Assembly (NCBI GenBank): GCA_963277665.1
Contig: OY728125.1
Location: 1,713,758,889 to 1,713,822,888 of the forward strand
Length of the DNA: 64,000 bases
Direction: 5' to 3'
Source: Viscum album
Lineage: Eukaryota; Streptophyta; Magnoliopsida; Santalales; Viscaceae
The position numbers and the translations under genes were made by a program. The notes below the pieces were generated by a model. The model was not told the origin of the DNA, made no database searches, and saw only the letters and a program-made list of their open reading frames with translations. Shown here in pieces: positions 49,301 through 59,072 of the stretch; positions within the stretch are counted from its first letter, which is position 1; every line of letters starts with the position of its first letter.

Positions 49301-49382
49301 CATGGAGATTGGTAAAACCCTTCATGCCTTGTGGAAAATTGGGTCGGGTGTCAGGATTAGTGGTATACTTGGGGAGTTTTTT
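46348..49382 (+). repeat. Gy-2 3' LTR, main part
   Basis: Continues the LTR after Cact-3 and matches 24266-27297 throughout, with many substitutions and small indels. Together with 40874-40890 it gives about 3.05 kb, like the 5' LTR. It ends near TTGGGGAGTTTTT. The short frames inside it (46948-47181, 47838-48083, 48193-48384) have no matching intact frame in the 5' LTR and are probably chance. Confidence 0.82.
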
Positions 49383-49387
49383 ATAAT

Positions 49388-49475
49388 TACACCTTGGTGA
49401 ATAACCATGGTAATATTTCTTTATGACGCCTTATTGAGGAACCTTGTTGATATGCTTATGAATGTCTCATTTTTA
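49388..49475 (+). repeat. Gy-1 3' LTR resumed after Gy-2
   Basis: ACCTTGGTGAATAACCATGGTAAT, then ATGACGCCTT and AACCTTGTTGATATG-TTATGA match, on the + strand, the complement of Gy-4 LTR positions 56310-56415. That Gy-4 sequence directly continues the stretch where the Gy-1 LTR was cut at 24246. Similarity fades after about 49475, where the rest of the LTR (about 370 bp expected) is not recognisable. Confidence 0.72.
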
Positions 49476-51760
49476 TGTGGTATCCATATTTCCATGTTAT
49501 GAATCTTGTACATGTGTTTATAAAATCACACTATGTTTGAGAAATGAGAATAAGGACAGTGTTATTTCACTCTTATGTGAAGGAAGATTGATATATATTG
49601 AAGGAAAAGGGATTGCATGGATGTTCATGTATAGAACTTGTGTCATGTTGGGAATTGTGTGATGGACTTGTGCATAGAATAGTGACATCCATATCCATAC
49701 TATTTTTTGAAGAATTTGGTTTGAGAAGTCTACTTAAACAATTACACAAAGAAGAATGTGAATATGTGGACATAAAAATATTCATTCCTGTATTAGTAAA
49801 TGATTAATCACTTGACAAACATTAAATACATTGGACTAATAACGAATAAAATAATAACAAGAATAAATAAATATTTGTTGGGGTTTAATAATCTAATAAT
49901 ACCATTAAATGATTGCATGAAGTAAAATTGAGATACTTGGACTGAGAATTAAAGAAGAAAACAATTTGGGTTGTGCAAGTTATATATTGAATAAAACTAT
50001 CATTGAGATATTTTTTTGCATTAATTGGACACATCTATGTGAGTTCAGGACTTCAACATAAATATGAAAAATTTCCTATGCATTTTTTCACTAAAGAAAC
50101 TAGTCATACAGATGTGATCATAGTTATTTTAGCAAGACCAGCAAGGTACAAAGGTACATGAAGTATACTTGAGTATGTATAATCCCACAATATAATGGAA
50201 TAATTTCAATAGGTCATCCTACATTGGATAATCAAGAATAAGAATGTGTTTTTGATAGGGGTATAACCAGTTACTAAAGAGGCTTGAGGATGGGTGTATA
50301 ACCTATCGAGGATAACAGGAAAGTTGGGTGTATAACCAACCAAGGTAGAAGAGTTGGATTACTGGGGTGTATAACCAGATACAAATTGAGGATCTATTAC
50401 TAAGGTTTATAACTAGTTTATTTATAAACTACTATAATTAATACTAATATTATAGTTGATAATCTATGTTTGTGGGTACAACCAAAATGGAATAGAGTTT
50501 TTATTTGTGAAAAACCTCGTAAATATCATATGATGTGATCTCACATATTATTTTTCTATATGATATGAGACTATAAGAATTGTTAAGTGGATAAAAAACC
50601 TTAGCAAGTTCAAGTGGTTGAATTCAAAAGAAAAAAATTCATAAAAGTAAACCATTGATTCACCCCACCCCATTAGTGGTAAATCTGACATGGGGAAATA
50701 CACTTTATTTAGTATTTTCTAGTAAATTATAACTTTTTTGTTTACCTAGTTACTTTCTACCAAACATGTACTATATCCTTTGTTATCAAATTTATAAACC
50801 TATTCATTTAATCATATTATAAAGTAAAATAGTAAACTACAGACATAGATATCCCCATATATTCAATATTTTTCCACTCTCTAAATTATTATTATTTACA
50901 TTTTTCTGATTTTATTTTTTTTGGCGTATAATAGTAAGATATCAGGTATTCAAGAATAGATCTATTCAGTATAGTGATGAAATTAATCTAAAAATAAATG
51001 GAAATAAGGAAATACTATTTTTTTAAGCTAAAAAATACATCACCTGATTATACCTTCAATTTGATGTAATTTTTTCAAAATTCATGTTCATGTTTGTTGT
51101 TTTATAGATAAATAACATGAAATGTTTTACCATAAAAAAATATCATAAAGAATGGTATCAAAATTTAAATCGTTTTATAATGATACAGTCAATAATAGCA
51201 TTGAAAATTTACATTTTTACAAAAAAAAACCCATCGATGAAGAAATATAGATCGTTCGTAACCAGATACGAATGAGATTAGTAAAATAAAAGATTCATTT
51301 TATATAAGTTCCACACCAAAATAATCTGGCAATATGATTCATTATTTTAAAAAAAGGAAAAAATAAATCACACTATCTAAAATGGTGTCCCCTCCCCCAT
51401 ATATAAAATGTTACACTATCATTAATTTGACCCTATTAAATGATATATACTCACTAAATACAGGATTTTAAAATGACATAAAAGTGAAGGGGTTAGGTAT
51501 TGCCAGATGTTCTTAAGTGATGTTGGGGTCATGCAGTGTGAAGGCATATACTACATGTATTGGAGGTACCTCAATGTACTACATCAAAAGATACCCATTA
51601 ATTAAAAATCTTTTTATTGTGGCCACATATTTGATTTACGCAACCCCATAAAAAACATTATATACAATAAAAGTCCCTAACAACCTATAATTCAAATTAT
51701 CTAACATCAAATTTAGTTGTAAACTATAGAGAATGATATTATATCACTCATGAAACTACC
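49476..51760. other. Unassigned AT-rich region
   Basis: Overlapping frames at 49462-49662 (+), 49573-49785 (-) and 49598-49807 (+) do not resemble a known family. No LTR ends, subterminal repeats or RNA genes were seen. It probably represents one or more decayed elements between Gy-1 and the Athila-like remnant. Confidence 0.35.
50257..50420. repeat. Short minisatellite with GGTGTATAACCAG core
   Basis: GGGTATAACCAGT, GGGTGTATAACCTA, GGGTGTATAACCAA, GGGTGTATAACCAG and AGGTTTATAACTAG occur at spacings of roughly 35-50 bp. The sequence between the cores is poorly conserved. Confidence 0.65.
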
Positions 51761-51769
51761 TTTTTTATA

Positions 51770-52760
51770 TCTTCTTATCATGTACTAATTTTTATTTATC
51801 GTCTTATAGCCACGAATTCTCATATGATTAAAACCAAATCACTATATTATCTTGAGGTTTTATCATACTTTGATATCCTACTTAGCATAAATATATGTTT
51901 AATTTATTAATAACCTAGAATTCTTGATGATCATACTCTGTAGGGAGATAGAATGCCTTCCTAAATATAATTCAATATGGTTACTTACCAATGGGATTCT
52001 TATATTCCATTTTATAAACCCAAAGTAAATTTCCCAAGGACGTCCTCTAATATTTTCTATTCAACTATATATTTTTCTTTAATATCTTCTTCAACTCCTA
52101 ATTTGAAAATTTATTCTGGCCATTTATTTAGTGTGTCAAGGATTTGATGTTTTTTGTGTCACCATATACTAAATAAGGAGGAAAGAAAATTTTTGGTTTC
52201 AAAAGTGTGACCCTTGGTCACTGATGATAGCCTTAGGTGCTCTTTATCTATAAAAAATATGAGCATTGAAAAAATCCACAACAATATGATAATTATTAGT
52301 CATGGTGGCCTTAGTCTCCACCTATTTTCTAACATAATAATTATCAATAAGAATTTATAATAAATTGAATGGTATTTTAAATGTAGCCATAGTTTCAATG
52401 CCCCCACACATAAAGAATATCACAGAATAATATGGGTTATTAAGGTATCTCATGTATCGTAGACATGTTTCAAGTGTGTTGAAAATGTGATCATGACATA
52501 TAAAACAAATGGGAATCATGGAATAATCTAGGAAAATATAATTTAGATCCTATGAATTTCCTAGTAGTATTTTCGGGTCTAATATAATGAAGGATTCGGG
52601 TACAGTAGAAGTGTATGATGGGTTGTTCACAACATTTCTTTTTATTATTATCAATGATTAATATGAGATTTATATAACTATAAATGTTATGATCAATAGA
52701 ATTGATTAAATTAATATATAAAATGGATACAACACCGAAACCAAAGCATTGTATCATCGC
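51770..52760 (-). pseudogene. Athila/Tat-type Ty3 integrase remnant
   Basis: Read on the minus strand from the right: FPRLFHDSHLF at about 52490-52530, matching the W-P-x-L-F-x-D-A-H pattern of the Athila/Tat zinc-binding region; then QHT-x-NMSTIHEIP; VVDFFNAHIFY-like residues and AIIS-x-QG at about 52210-52290; YMVTQKTSNP and MARINFQ (the YGV-x-HK ... P-x-T-N-G-Q region); then GKAFYLPTEYDHQEF and YENSWL, with KLVHDKKI ending at about 51775. The GKA-x-LP-x-E-x-x-H and H-D-K-x-I blocks are characteristic of this lineage and separate it from the chromoviruses elsewhere in the window. Numerous stops and frameshifts are present. The remainder of the element was not found. Confidence 0.78.
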
Positions 52761-52764
52761 GTAT

Positions 52765-54592
52765 TATTAATAATTAATTTAAGAAATTTACAAATTACCT
52801 TGTGAGAAATGCTTTATTCATTGATGTATATAACAATGTATCTACGTCATAAAATCATAGAATTGTATGAATCAAGATTATATTCCCTCTAGAAGTGATC
52901 CACACGTATTCAAAAAATCTCTAAACATCACCATAGAATCTTAGAGTTCTAGCATGATAGATCCTATCACTTATATTGTTTTCCTTTGATCACCCTGAGA
53001 ATCGATTCCAAAGGATTATCTTTGATCTCTCTAGACTCGAGATTGGATGGTGGAGGAATATCACACTATATTCTTAGGATTGTTCTAGGAGAGAGCGATC
53101 TCTAGGGATTAATAGGATTCAATCTAGATTTCATTGTGTGCAACCCAAAATAAATTATATCTCTTGAAAAATAATATAATTTGGTTTATATATCACAAGG
53201 GTTAGAAATAAAAAATTGTACAGGTTCCCATATTTATTTAATCCTTGTGGAAACCGATATCTATAATAATAATATTGTTATTATTTCTCAACATGATCTT
53301 AATATTCAAATTAAATTAAATATTATTTAATAAAAGAAAATTAAATATATATATTAATTCTCACCGGAACTATATTCTCAGTTCTCCATTCCTCTAAAAT
53401 ATTTATCATTTTTTGAATAATGAATATTTATTAAATAAATATCACAGCATTATACCTCAGTAAATAAATAAATATTTTATTCACTAAATATAAAATAAAT
53501 ATTTACTAAATATCATGTTCACATAATATTTTCTCAAATAATTGGTGATAGAGTATATGTGATCAAGAAAAAATGAATAATTATTAAACCACATAAAGAA
53601 ATAATATTTATTCAACTTGTTAAATAATAAATAATAATATTTTATTTAACTAAGATTCTAGATACATTTAGTGTGTGACCCTATAGTCCTCTGTCTTAGT
53701 GGAATTAGGCGAATTATCCTAAATTCCAATGTTATCATCAAGCAGCACACCAAGGCATCCATATAGATATTATTTTATGTCTCAATGACATAATTCTTCA
53801 TAAGTATGATTACTATTAAACATAAAAACTTTATCATGATATAATTATTCAAGTAGGTTTTATGCTAAGGCCACCAACCTATCTTCTTGATGTCACTTTT
53901 TTTTACTTTTTGAAAATCTAACATGCCTATAGAAAACCATGGCAACATATTTATTTAAAAAATATCATTTCTATAAAATGGATCGAGATATCAGCTTCTA
54001 TTAAAGAACAAAAGATGAAAATCCTTTATCATATTATTTATTAATTAAATATTACTCGTGATGCACCCAATATATCCTACCTCACCATGAACATATATCT
54101 TCATAGTTTTTTCAATACATAAATGTATGCAAATTATAACACTCAAAAAAAAATATTAAAGTCAAAGGATCAAAACACACATCCATGGATAGGAACATCT
54201 AATAAAACATATACATGTAAATTTCCTACAAGCAGGTCTCATTCTCATAAAATCCCACACATGATGTAACCAAGGGAATTCACCAAGAGAAGGTGCCTCA
54301 AATTATTATGAGTCTCCACCCATGATAGGCTTTAATTTTTGTGTCCCCCAAATGACATCATCAATATATATAATATATATTTAAGAATACTATAATGGAA
54401 CTTTTGTATTGTCATCGTAGCAGTGAACTACTACAACCTTTTAGTGTAACAGCTACACCTAAGTCAGTATCACATACTATGTTATGAAAATGAATAGTCA
54501 TTATGTGATAAGATGTGTATTAATATTTAAATATATGAATACATGTTGTCATAATGTACACAGAAGTTGGTTATGTGGAACAAACTCCAACA
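52765..54592 (-). repeat. Ty1/copia 3' LTR, left edge approximate
   Basis: The minus-strand start TGTTGGAG at 54585-54592 follows a polypurine tract and a copia pol end, so an LTR must extend leftwards. The segment has a promoter-to-leader feel (TGTGTGGGATTTTATGAGAATGAGACC on the minus strand near 54240, a more GC-rich part near 52870-53150) and no coding content. The left edge is placed where Athila-like coding sequence begins; I could not find the partner LTR or a target duplication. Confidence 0.5.
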
Positions 54593-54608
54593 AACACCCA
54601 CATTAACT
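54593..54608 (-). other. Copia polypurine tract
   Basis: Minus strand AGTTAATGTGGGTGTT immediately precedes TGTTGGAG. The tract is mutated from a pure purine run but sits in the right place, about 250 bp after the end of RNase H. Confidence 0.6.
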
Positions 54609-54855
54609 AGAGACAACTACTAACAACCTTTTGTCTGCTATCTCTCACATTATATTCATGAATATACTAATATTATCCTTTATTAAAGGGTTCCCCCATG
54701 TTTTCTTCTATGGGATATCATCTTATTACAACTTCACCCCTATGGGAGAAAAACCCTCATGTGGCGGTACTTACAAAGTATGTGCTTTGTTTTTTGATGT
54801 GATCTTTTCACTTTTTAAATATCTACCATTATATTATTAGTATAATACAATGTGA
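54609..54855. other. Copia 3' untranslated region
   Basis: Between the RNase H end and the polypurine tract. The + strand frame 54631-54840 is antisense to the element and resembles nothing known. Confidence 0.4.
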
Positions 54856-55295
54856 TAGGATATTTACTATTAGGTACTTTATAAATATCTTATACATTAT
54901 ATCCAAACAACTTCCGTGGCTGCATCGTAAGCCGCTATATACTCTGAATCTGCTGTAGAATCGGCGAAAGCTAGCTGCTTTGAACTCTACCATGTCACAT
55001 ATCCACTATTGAGACATAAACCATATCAATACAGTGACTTCAAATATTTAAAATCTATTTTGAAAATATCATTTGTATAACCCTTGATGACTAGCTCCTC
55101 ATATCCTTCATACACTAGGAACATATCCTTAGTTTTTCTCAGATACTTAACGATAGCCTTAAAATAAGACCAATGTTGTTCTCCTAGATCATCTTGATAT
55201 CTACATACCATTCCCAACACATAGGCATCATCAAGTCTAGTGCATAACATGGAATACATGATTGATCTTATCGATAAAGTGTATAGGATATTACT
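54856..55295 (-). pseudogene. Ty1/copia RNase H (pol C-terminus), partial
   Basis: The minus strand reads YTLSIRSIMYSMLCTRLD, then RYQDD-x-GEQHW, KYLRKTKDMFLVYEG, KGYTND, then SSKQLAFADSTADSEYIAAYDA and VVWI. This is the usual end of copia pol (IGSIMYAMLCTRPD ... WxxVKxILKYLRRTKDM ... GYTDA ... WKSSKQ ... STTEAEYIA). The SKQ and SEYIAA blocks are well kept, but a deletion removes the middle after GYTND, and RT and integrase upstream are missing, so only the last part of the element survives here. Confidence 0.88.
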
Positions 55296-55480
55296 AATTC
55301 TCTCTTTCTTCTATTGTGTATGGGGAAACAATATAGAGACCCTTACTTTTCATACATATAAATTGCATAATTTTTGTGGAATACCTAATATATTAAACAA
55401 AGATACACCGAAAGACCATATTATTTTTCTTAATTTGGAAACATGGAAACATAAACACTAATACATGAGTGATCTACATT
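55296..55480. other. Unassigned
   Basis: AT-rich sequence between the copia remnant and the Gy-5 LTR fragment. No feature recognised. Confidence 0.3.
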
Positions 55481-55963
55481 ATCTCCAACTAGTTTCTCCC
55501 TGACTAGCACCCTTCTTAGAAACACCAAACATAATACATATCATCAAAACCTAGGGAAAGGAAATATAAAAAGGACTGAGATCAGATGATCAGTAAGGAA
55601 AAAAAGGGATATATATAAGTATAATAATAAGAATGAGGGAATTATAACATGACCATGACATTATAGGGTCATATCATCCATATCAAAGACCATAATTAAC
55701 AGTCATGTCAAAAATATTTTCTGTTCATATGAAAGGAATCATTTGGGAATCAAGAGCATAATCCATGAAAGAACAACATAGGAATAAGACATTGAATTTT
55801 GGAAGATATATAATCATATAAAAATATTTCCAATGTATTCAAGCCTTAAATTAAATCCTATCTTAATGGAGTGGTTTCACTCCCTTAACCTCTTAGTGGA
55901 CATGGTTCACTCCCATGACCATCTTATTAGTCCATGTTCACTCCCCATTCCATCCATGTCTAT
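55481..55963 (-). repeat. Gy-5: LTR fragment of a related element, left of Gy-4
   Basis: Landmarks of the Gy-4 LTR recur in the same order with many changes: CTTCTTAGAAACA (Gy-4 CTTCTTAAACAC), AACCTAGGGAAA, GATCAGTAAGGAAAAAAAGGG (Gy-4 GCCCAGTAAGGGAAACAAGGG) and CATGACATTATAGG. On the far side of Gy-4 (63692-64000) similar LTR-like words continue, so Gy-4 appears to have landed in this older LTR. The 55870-55960 part contains three TTCACTCCC copies that Gy-4 lacks. Confidence 0.6.
55959..55963. repeat. Gy-4 target duplication, left copy
   Basis: TCTAT directly before the LTR; the identical 5 bp is at 63692-63696 directly after the other LTR. Confidence 0.88.
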
Positions 55964-56779
55964 TATAGCATCCCGTCTTTTTATAATATAACTTTTCATT
56001 AAATTTTACAAAACCAAGGATATTTAAGGTTTAGTGTCATGGAAACTAGGAACTTAAAACATGAAAACATAAAACATTCTTCTTAAACACTTGAAAGGCT
56101 TCTCCTCATGTTCATCCTAGGTTCATTACTGCATCTCATAACCTGAGAACATACATCAAAAGAAAGGGTGAGCAGAAGGCCCAGTAAGGGAAACAAGGGA
56201 AACATTTAACATGCGAACTTGAGATACATCAATAAAGTCATGAAAAAGAAATTTAAGGCATGAGAAAGAATTCATGAGGCATAACATAATAAAAATAATG
56301 TATTTCATAACTTTAAGATGTGGCTACATCATTTAACATAGAAAATCATGAACATATCACCAAGTTCCATTCCCAAGGTGTCATTTGAAAATTACCAATG
56401 TTATTCACCAAGATATCGTGAAAATTCTAATCTCTAGTGGTTACATCATTACTCAATGCATTGGAGCGTTATCAGGGCGCACCCTTAAATTTACCTTTAT
56501 TATCATGTGATCCACATATATCATAATAAATCATTTCATAAACAACCAATATAGCATAAAAGAAATGGGTTTCATTTCGTAATCATAACGTTTTAAAAAC
56601 TGCTTTACGGACATGATCTTTACGTCACTTTAAACCCACGGAAGGAGAGAGGGTCTCATGTATGTAAATCCCAGACTTGAAAATAGAACATTTTGGAATA
56701 TATGTGAACACCAATTTATAAGTAATAGCTTTGAGTATTAACTTAATAAAATAAAATAATTTGAGAAAAAGGGAGAGAC

Positions 56780-57380
56780 ATTTGGGACGGAAATTCTACA
56801 GCATAAAGGCTATGTTTCGGGGTTTTAGAAAATACTGAAAAGAGAGGGGACATAGGTCACCCACTCATAAATGATCCAAAGAATAGTATATGGACATAAT
56901 ATAATGGATATAAGAACATGGTAAAGATATTTAAAAGAAATACCATATGAAATTAAAAACATGGAGGGAAGACAAAAAAATAAGATTTCTCTTATGAAAA
57001 TTCGGCAGCCTAACGGCATCTCTTAAACTTCAACAAAATGAATTTAAGAGATAAAATAGGGTCTATCATCATATGAAAATAGAATATCAGTATGATATAT
57101 ATATATATAATACCCCAACATAATAAAAAGTAACTTGAAAGACTTGACATGAAAGTAGAACTTTGAAAAAGAGAAGGGTGAAAGAATCCCCTTAAAATTC
57201 GACAGCCTAACGGCGCCACTTAAACATTATTAAAATGAATTGATGAGAGAAAGAGGGCGTCTCTAATCATATGAAAATGAAAAGGGAAGTAATATGAATA
57301 TAGAAGAACATCCTCAAACATATGAACATGGAGTATAAAAGAAATGACATAAAAGAGATTACTTGAAAAGAAAGAGAGAG
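56780..57380 (-). repeat. Internal repeats of about 200 bp in the Gy-4 3' LTR
   Basis: AATTCGGCAGCCTAACGGC at about 57000 and AATTCGACAGCCTAACGGC at about 57197 head two related units; a weaker third copy (CTACAGCATAAAGGC) is at about 56796. Each is followed by CTTAAAC-x-TAAAATGAATT, a GAGAGAAAGAGGG-like run, TCATATGAAAAT and an ACATGGAG stretch. The 5' LTR has the same set at about 61493, 61695 and 61894. Confidence 0.75.
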
Positions 57381-57383
57381 GTC

Positions 57384-57398
57384 GGATCCCTTACCTTA
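57384..57398 (-). promoter_or_regulatory. Splice-donor-like motif in the Gy-4 3' LTR
   Basis: TAAGGTAAGGGATCC on the minus strand, about 145 nt downstream of the TATA box at 57531-57540. Confidence 0.55.
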
Positions 57399-57530
57399 AA
57401 ACGTAACACTTAACACTGAAAGGTTGGGACCTTGAGGAATTGGGGCACCTTGGGAGGACTCCTTGGGAGGTAATGAGACCCTAACTTCGTTGAAAATGAT
57501 TTTGGAGTCCAAAGGATGAGATAATGGCTT

Positions 57531-57540
57531 GGTATTTATA
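57531..57540 (-). promoter_or_regulatory. TATA box in the Gy-4 3' LTR
   Basis: CCTATAAATACC on the minus strand, a strong TATA consensus in an otherwise mixed-composition stretch. Confidence 0.75.
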
Positions 57541-57769
57541 GGGAAAGTGAGGGGACAAGGCATTAATGGCCAAGGGACACCTCATAAGTGGGTTTCTCAA
57601 AACCATGTGCTCTCCCTTGATATTTCCCATGAAGTTAGGCCACATGGGGCCCCCAATACAATAATTTATCACCATTGGTCGGCAAACCCTTAAAATATCT
57701 CATGACATCACCATGACACAGTTATGATGTCATTAAACATATCGAAACCCTAAAACTGCTTTTTTTACT

Positions 57770-58070
57770 ATTCACTGAAAATTCATCTTTCTCAGAAAAA
57801 TCCCAAAATTTCACCTTAACCAAATATCAACCCTCTGATTACAAATATGAACTCTATTTTATAAAAATAATTTTCTAAATATTTTTAATTTAATTTTTAA
57901 ATAAAAACATTATTCACCGAAAAATCATTTTTTTCGAAAAAAACCCCAAAAATTACCATAACATAATATCGATGCTATGAGTTCAAAAATGAAATCCATT
58001 TTATTAAAATAATTTTCTAAATATTTTTAATTTAATTTTTAATTAAAAAATACTATTCACCCGAAAAAAA
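57770..58070 (-). repeat. 142-bp tandem duplication in the Gy-4 3' LTR
   Basis: The AT-rich phrase AATAATTTTCTAAATATTTT occurs at about 57866 and 58008, each preceded by ATTCAC-x-GAAAA and CCCAAAA-TT-ACC. The 5' LTR has the same pair (about 62562 and 62706). Confidence 0.8.
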
Positions 58071-58489
58071 ACTAATACTTGAATAATAATTTAAGAAACC
58101 GTTATTTAACCATTTTATTGAATCACATTACTTAATCAAGGTGCCTAGCTTATTTTAATACTTTCTTTAACTGGGATTACTAATCCATTTGGTCACATTA
58201 CTAATCCTAAGCATAAAATCACTATTCATAATTTACTATTAATCAAAAATTAAGTTGATCTTATTAGACTCTAAATTTCATAATGACCATAATTGTAGAA
58301 GACCATTTTTTGAAAATCATAACACATTTTTAATTATTTAAGGTTTACATAAACATTGTTAAAATATTCTTTCACTAAAATTCATCAAAAATATGCCTAC
58401 TATATTTATCCGGACATTTGAAAATTCATAAATTTCATCATAAGAAGAAATCAAAATTTTTATTTAAAACAAAGGATTACATATGGCAG

Positions 58490-58759
58490 TCACGGTCTCC
58501 TTACATAGCCCCTTATCACACCAGCATAGCACCTAAGTGTAAGGTGTCCTAAGGTGAGATAATCCGAGGGAGGCTCAGCCAACATCGCACAAGTAGTAAT
58601 TTCTATCAGTTTGAACTTCTCGCAAAGGTGATTCCGTTCTAGCTTCACACGATGAAGTTTAGCTTGGGTTTGGTCCAGAGCAAAGCCCAATGGTGATACC
58701 TTCTTCCCAAGTTCTGTTAGATGGGCTTCGATCGGTCCAAGACTACTGGGTGAGGCCAT
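58490..58759 (-). CDS. Open 89-codon frame inside the Gy-4 3' LTR, function unknown
   Basis: An uninterrupted frame starting MASPSSLGPIEAHLTELG and ending GVIRGYVRRP. It lies near the LTR start on the element's sense strand, upstream of the TATA box, so it would sit outside a transcript begun in the 5' LTR but inside the 3' part of the transcript read from there. The middle is rich in Leu, Glu, Lys and Arg with a heptad-like look (LDQTQAKLHRVKLERNHLCEKFKL), which suggests a short coiled coil. I see no signal peptide, membrane segment or catalytic motif. The copy in the other LTR differs at about ten residues yet keeps the frame, and a decayed relative is in the Gy-1 LTR. The codon use is much less AT-rich than the surroundings. 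It may be a remnant of a gag-like or captured coding sequence. Confidence 0.55.
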   Translation of the reverse strand: MASPSSLGPIEAHLTELGKKVSPLGFALDQTQAKLHRVKLERNHLCEKFKLIEITTCAMLAEPPSDYLTLGHLTLRCYAGVIRGYVRRP

Positions 58760-58994
58760 CGAATCTTCTTTTTATATTAATTAACCAAGATTACTTGTAT
58801 TTAGAGACAATAATCAAAACGTTTAGTTTCTAGTGGTCATATTGACCAATGGTCATATAACAGTCAAAACCCAACAGTCTCATTTTAATTATGCTCATGT
58901 TATCAAATGAAACATTTTTGTTGAGTATAAAAATAAAATAAAATAACACAAAAAATTAGGAAACAAGATTTATTCAAAATTTCGGGTCGTTACA

Positions 58995-59010
58995 ATCTTC
59001 CCCCCTTAAG
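58995..59010 (-). other. Gy-4 polypurine tract
   Basis: Minus strand CTTAAGGGGGGAAGAT directly precedes the LTR start TGTAACGACC. It is intact and is the textbook primer for plus-strand synthesis. Confidence 0.9.
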
Positions 59011-59059
59011 AAATTGTGTCCTTGAAATTTTTAAAATCAGGATTGGAAATTTCATTGAA

Positions 59060-59072
59060 AGTCCCACATCGG
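59060..59072 (+). promoter_or_regulatory. Match to the plant snRNA upstream sequence element
   Basis: AGTCCCACATCGG contains RTCCCACATCG, the consensus upstream element of plant spliceosomal snRNA promoters. A TTTAAAA sequence follows 26 bp later (59097-59103), a spacing closer to Pol III- than Pol II-type snRNA promoters. I do not recognise an snRNA sequence downstream, so this may be a chance or TE-borne copy of the motif. Confidence 0.35.

Larger units (their letters stand above)
24247..49382 (+). mobile_element. Gy-2: Ty3-like LTR element with 3.05-kb LTRs, gag only, split by two insertions
   Basis: Two direct repeats (24247-27297, and 40874-40890 plus 46348-49382) are diverged copies of one LTR: both have GTTCATGGTTA, then ATGTGGGG-x-CATGGGTGTGTCT, AAATGGTTTATAAAGGGGGTT, and GTGAGTTTGGTGGTGGTGAGAAA in the same order. 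A TGGTATCAGAACATGG primer-binding site follows the 5' LTR. Candidate target duplications are ATGAT (24242-24246) and ATAAT (49383-49387), one mismatch apart. Without Gy-3 and Cact-3 the element is about 9.3 kb with only about 3.2 kb of interior. The interior holds gag remnants but no RT or integrase that I can detect, like gag-only (TR-GAG) elements that rely on a partner for pol. By eye its LTRs are more diverged than those of Gy-3, which is nested inside it. Confidence 0.8.
55964..58994 (-). repeat. Gy-4 3' LTR (left copy)
   Basis: 3031 bp; plus-strand edges are TATAGCATCCCG (left) and GGGTCGTTACA (right). The terminal CA of the element is mutated to TA in both copies, which suggests it was so in the parent. 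It contains a TATA box, a donor-like motif, the 89-codon frame and internal tandem repeats. Confidence 0.93.

Noticed and set aside
49462..49807. Three overlapping frames of 66-70 codons as a small gene
   Set aside because: Opposite strands, no family resemblance, and the first part is resumed Gy-1 LTR.
57481..57675. 64-codon minus-strand frame, repeated at 62182-62367
   Set aside because: It spans the TATA box and start region of the Gy-4 LTR; its similarity between copies is explained by the near-identity of the LTRs, and I see no relative in Gy-1 or Gy-3.
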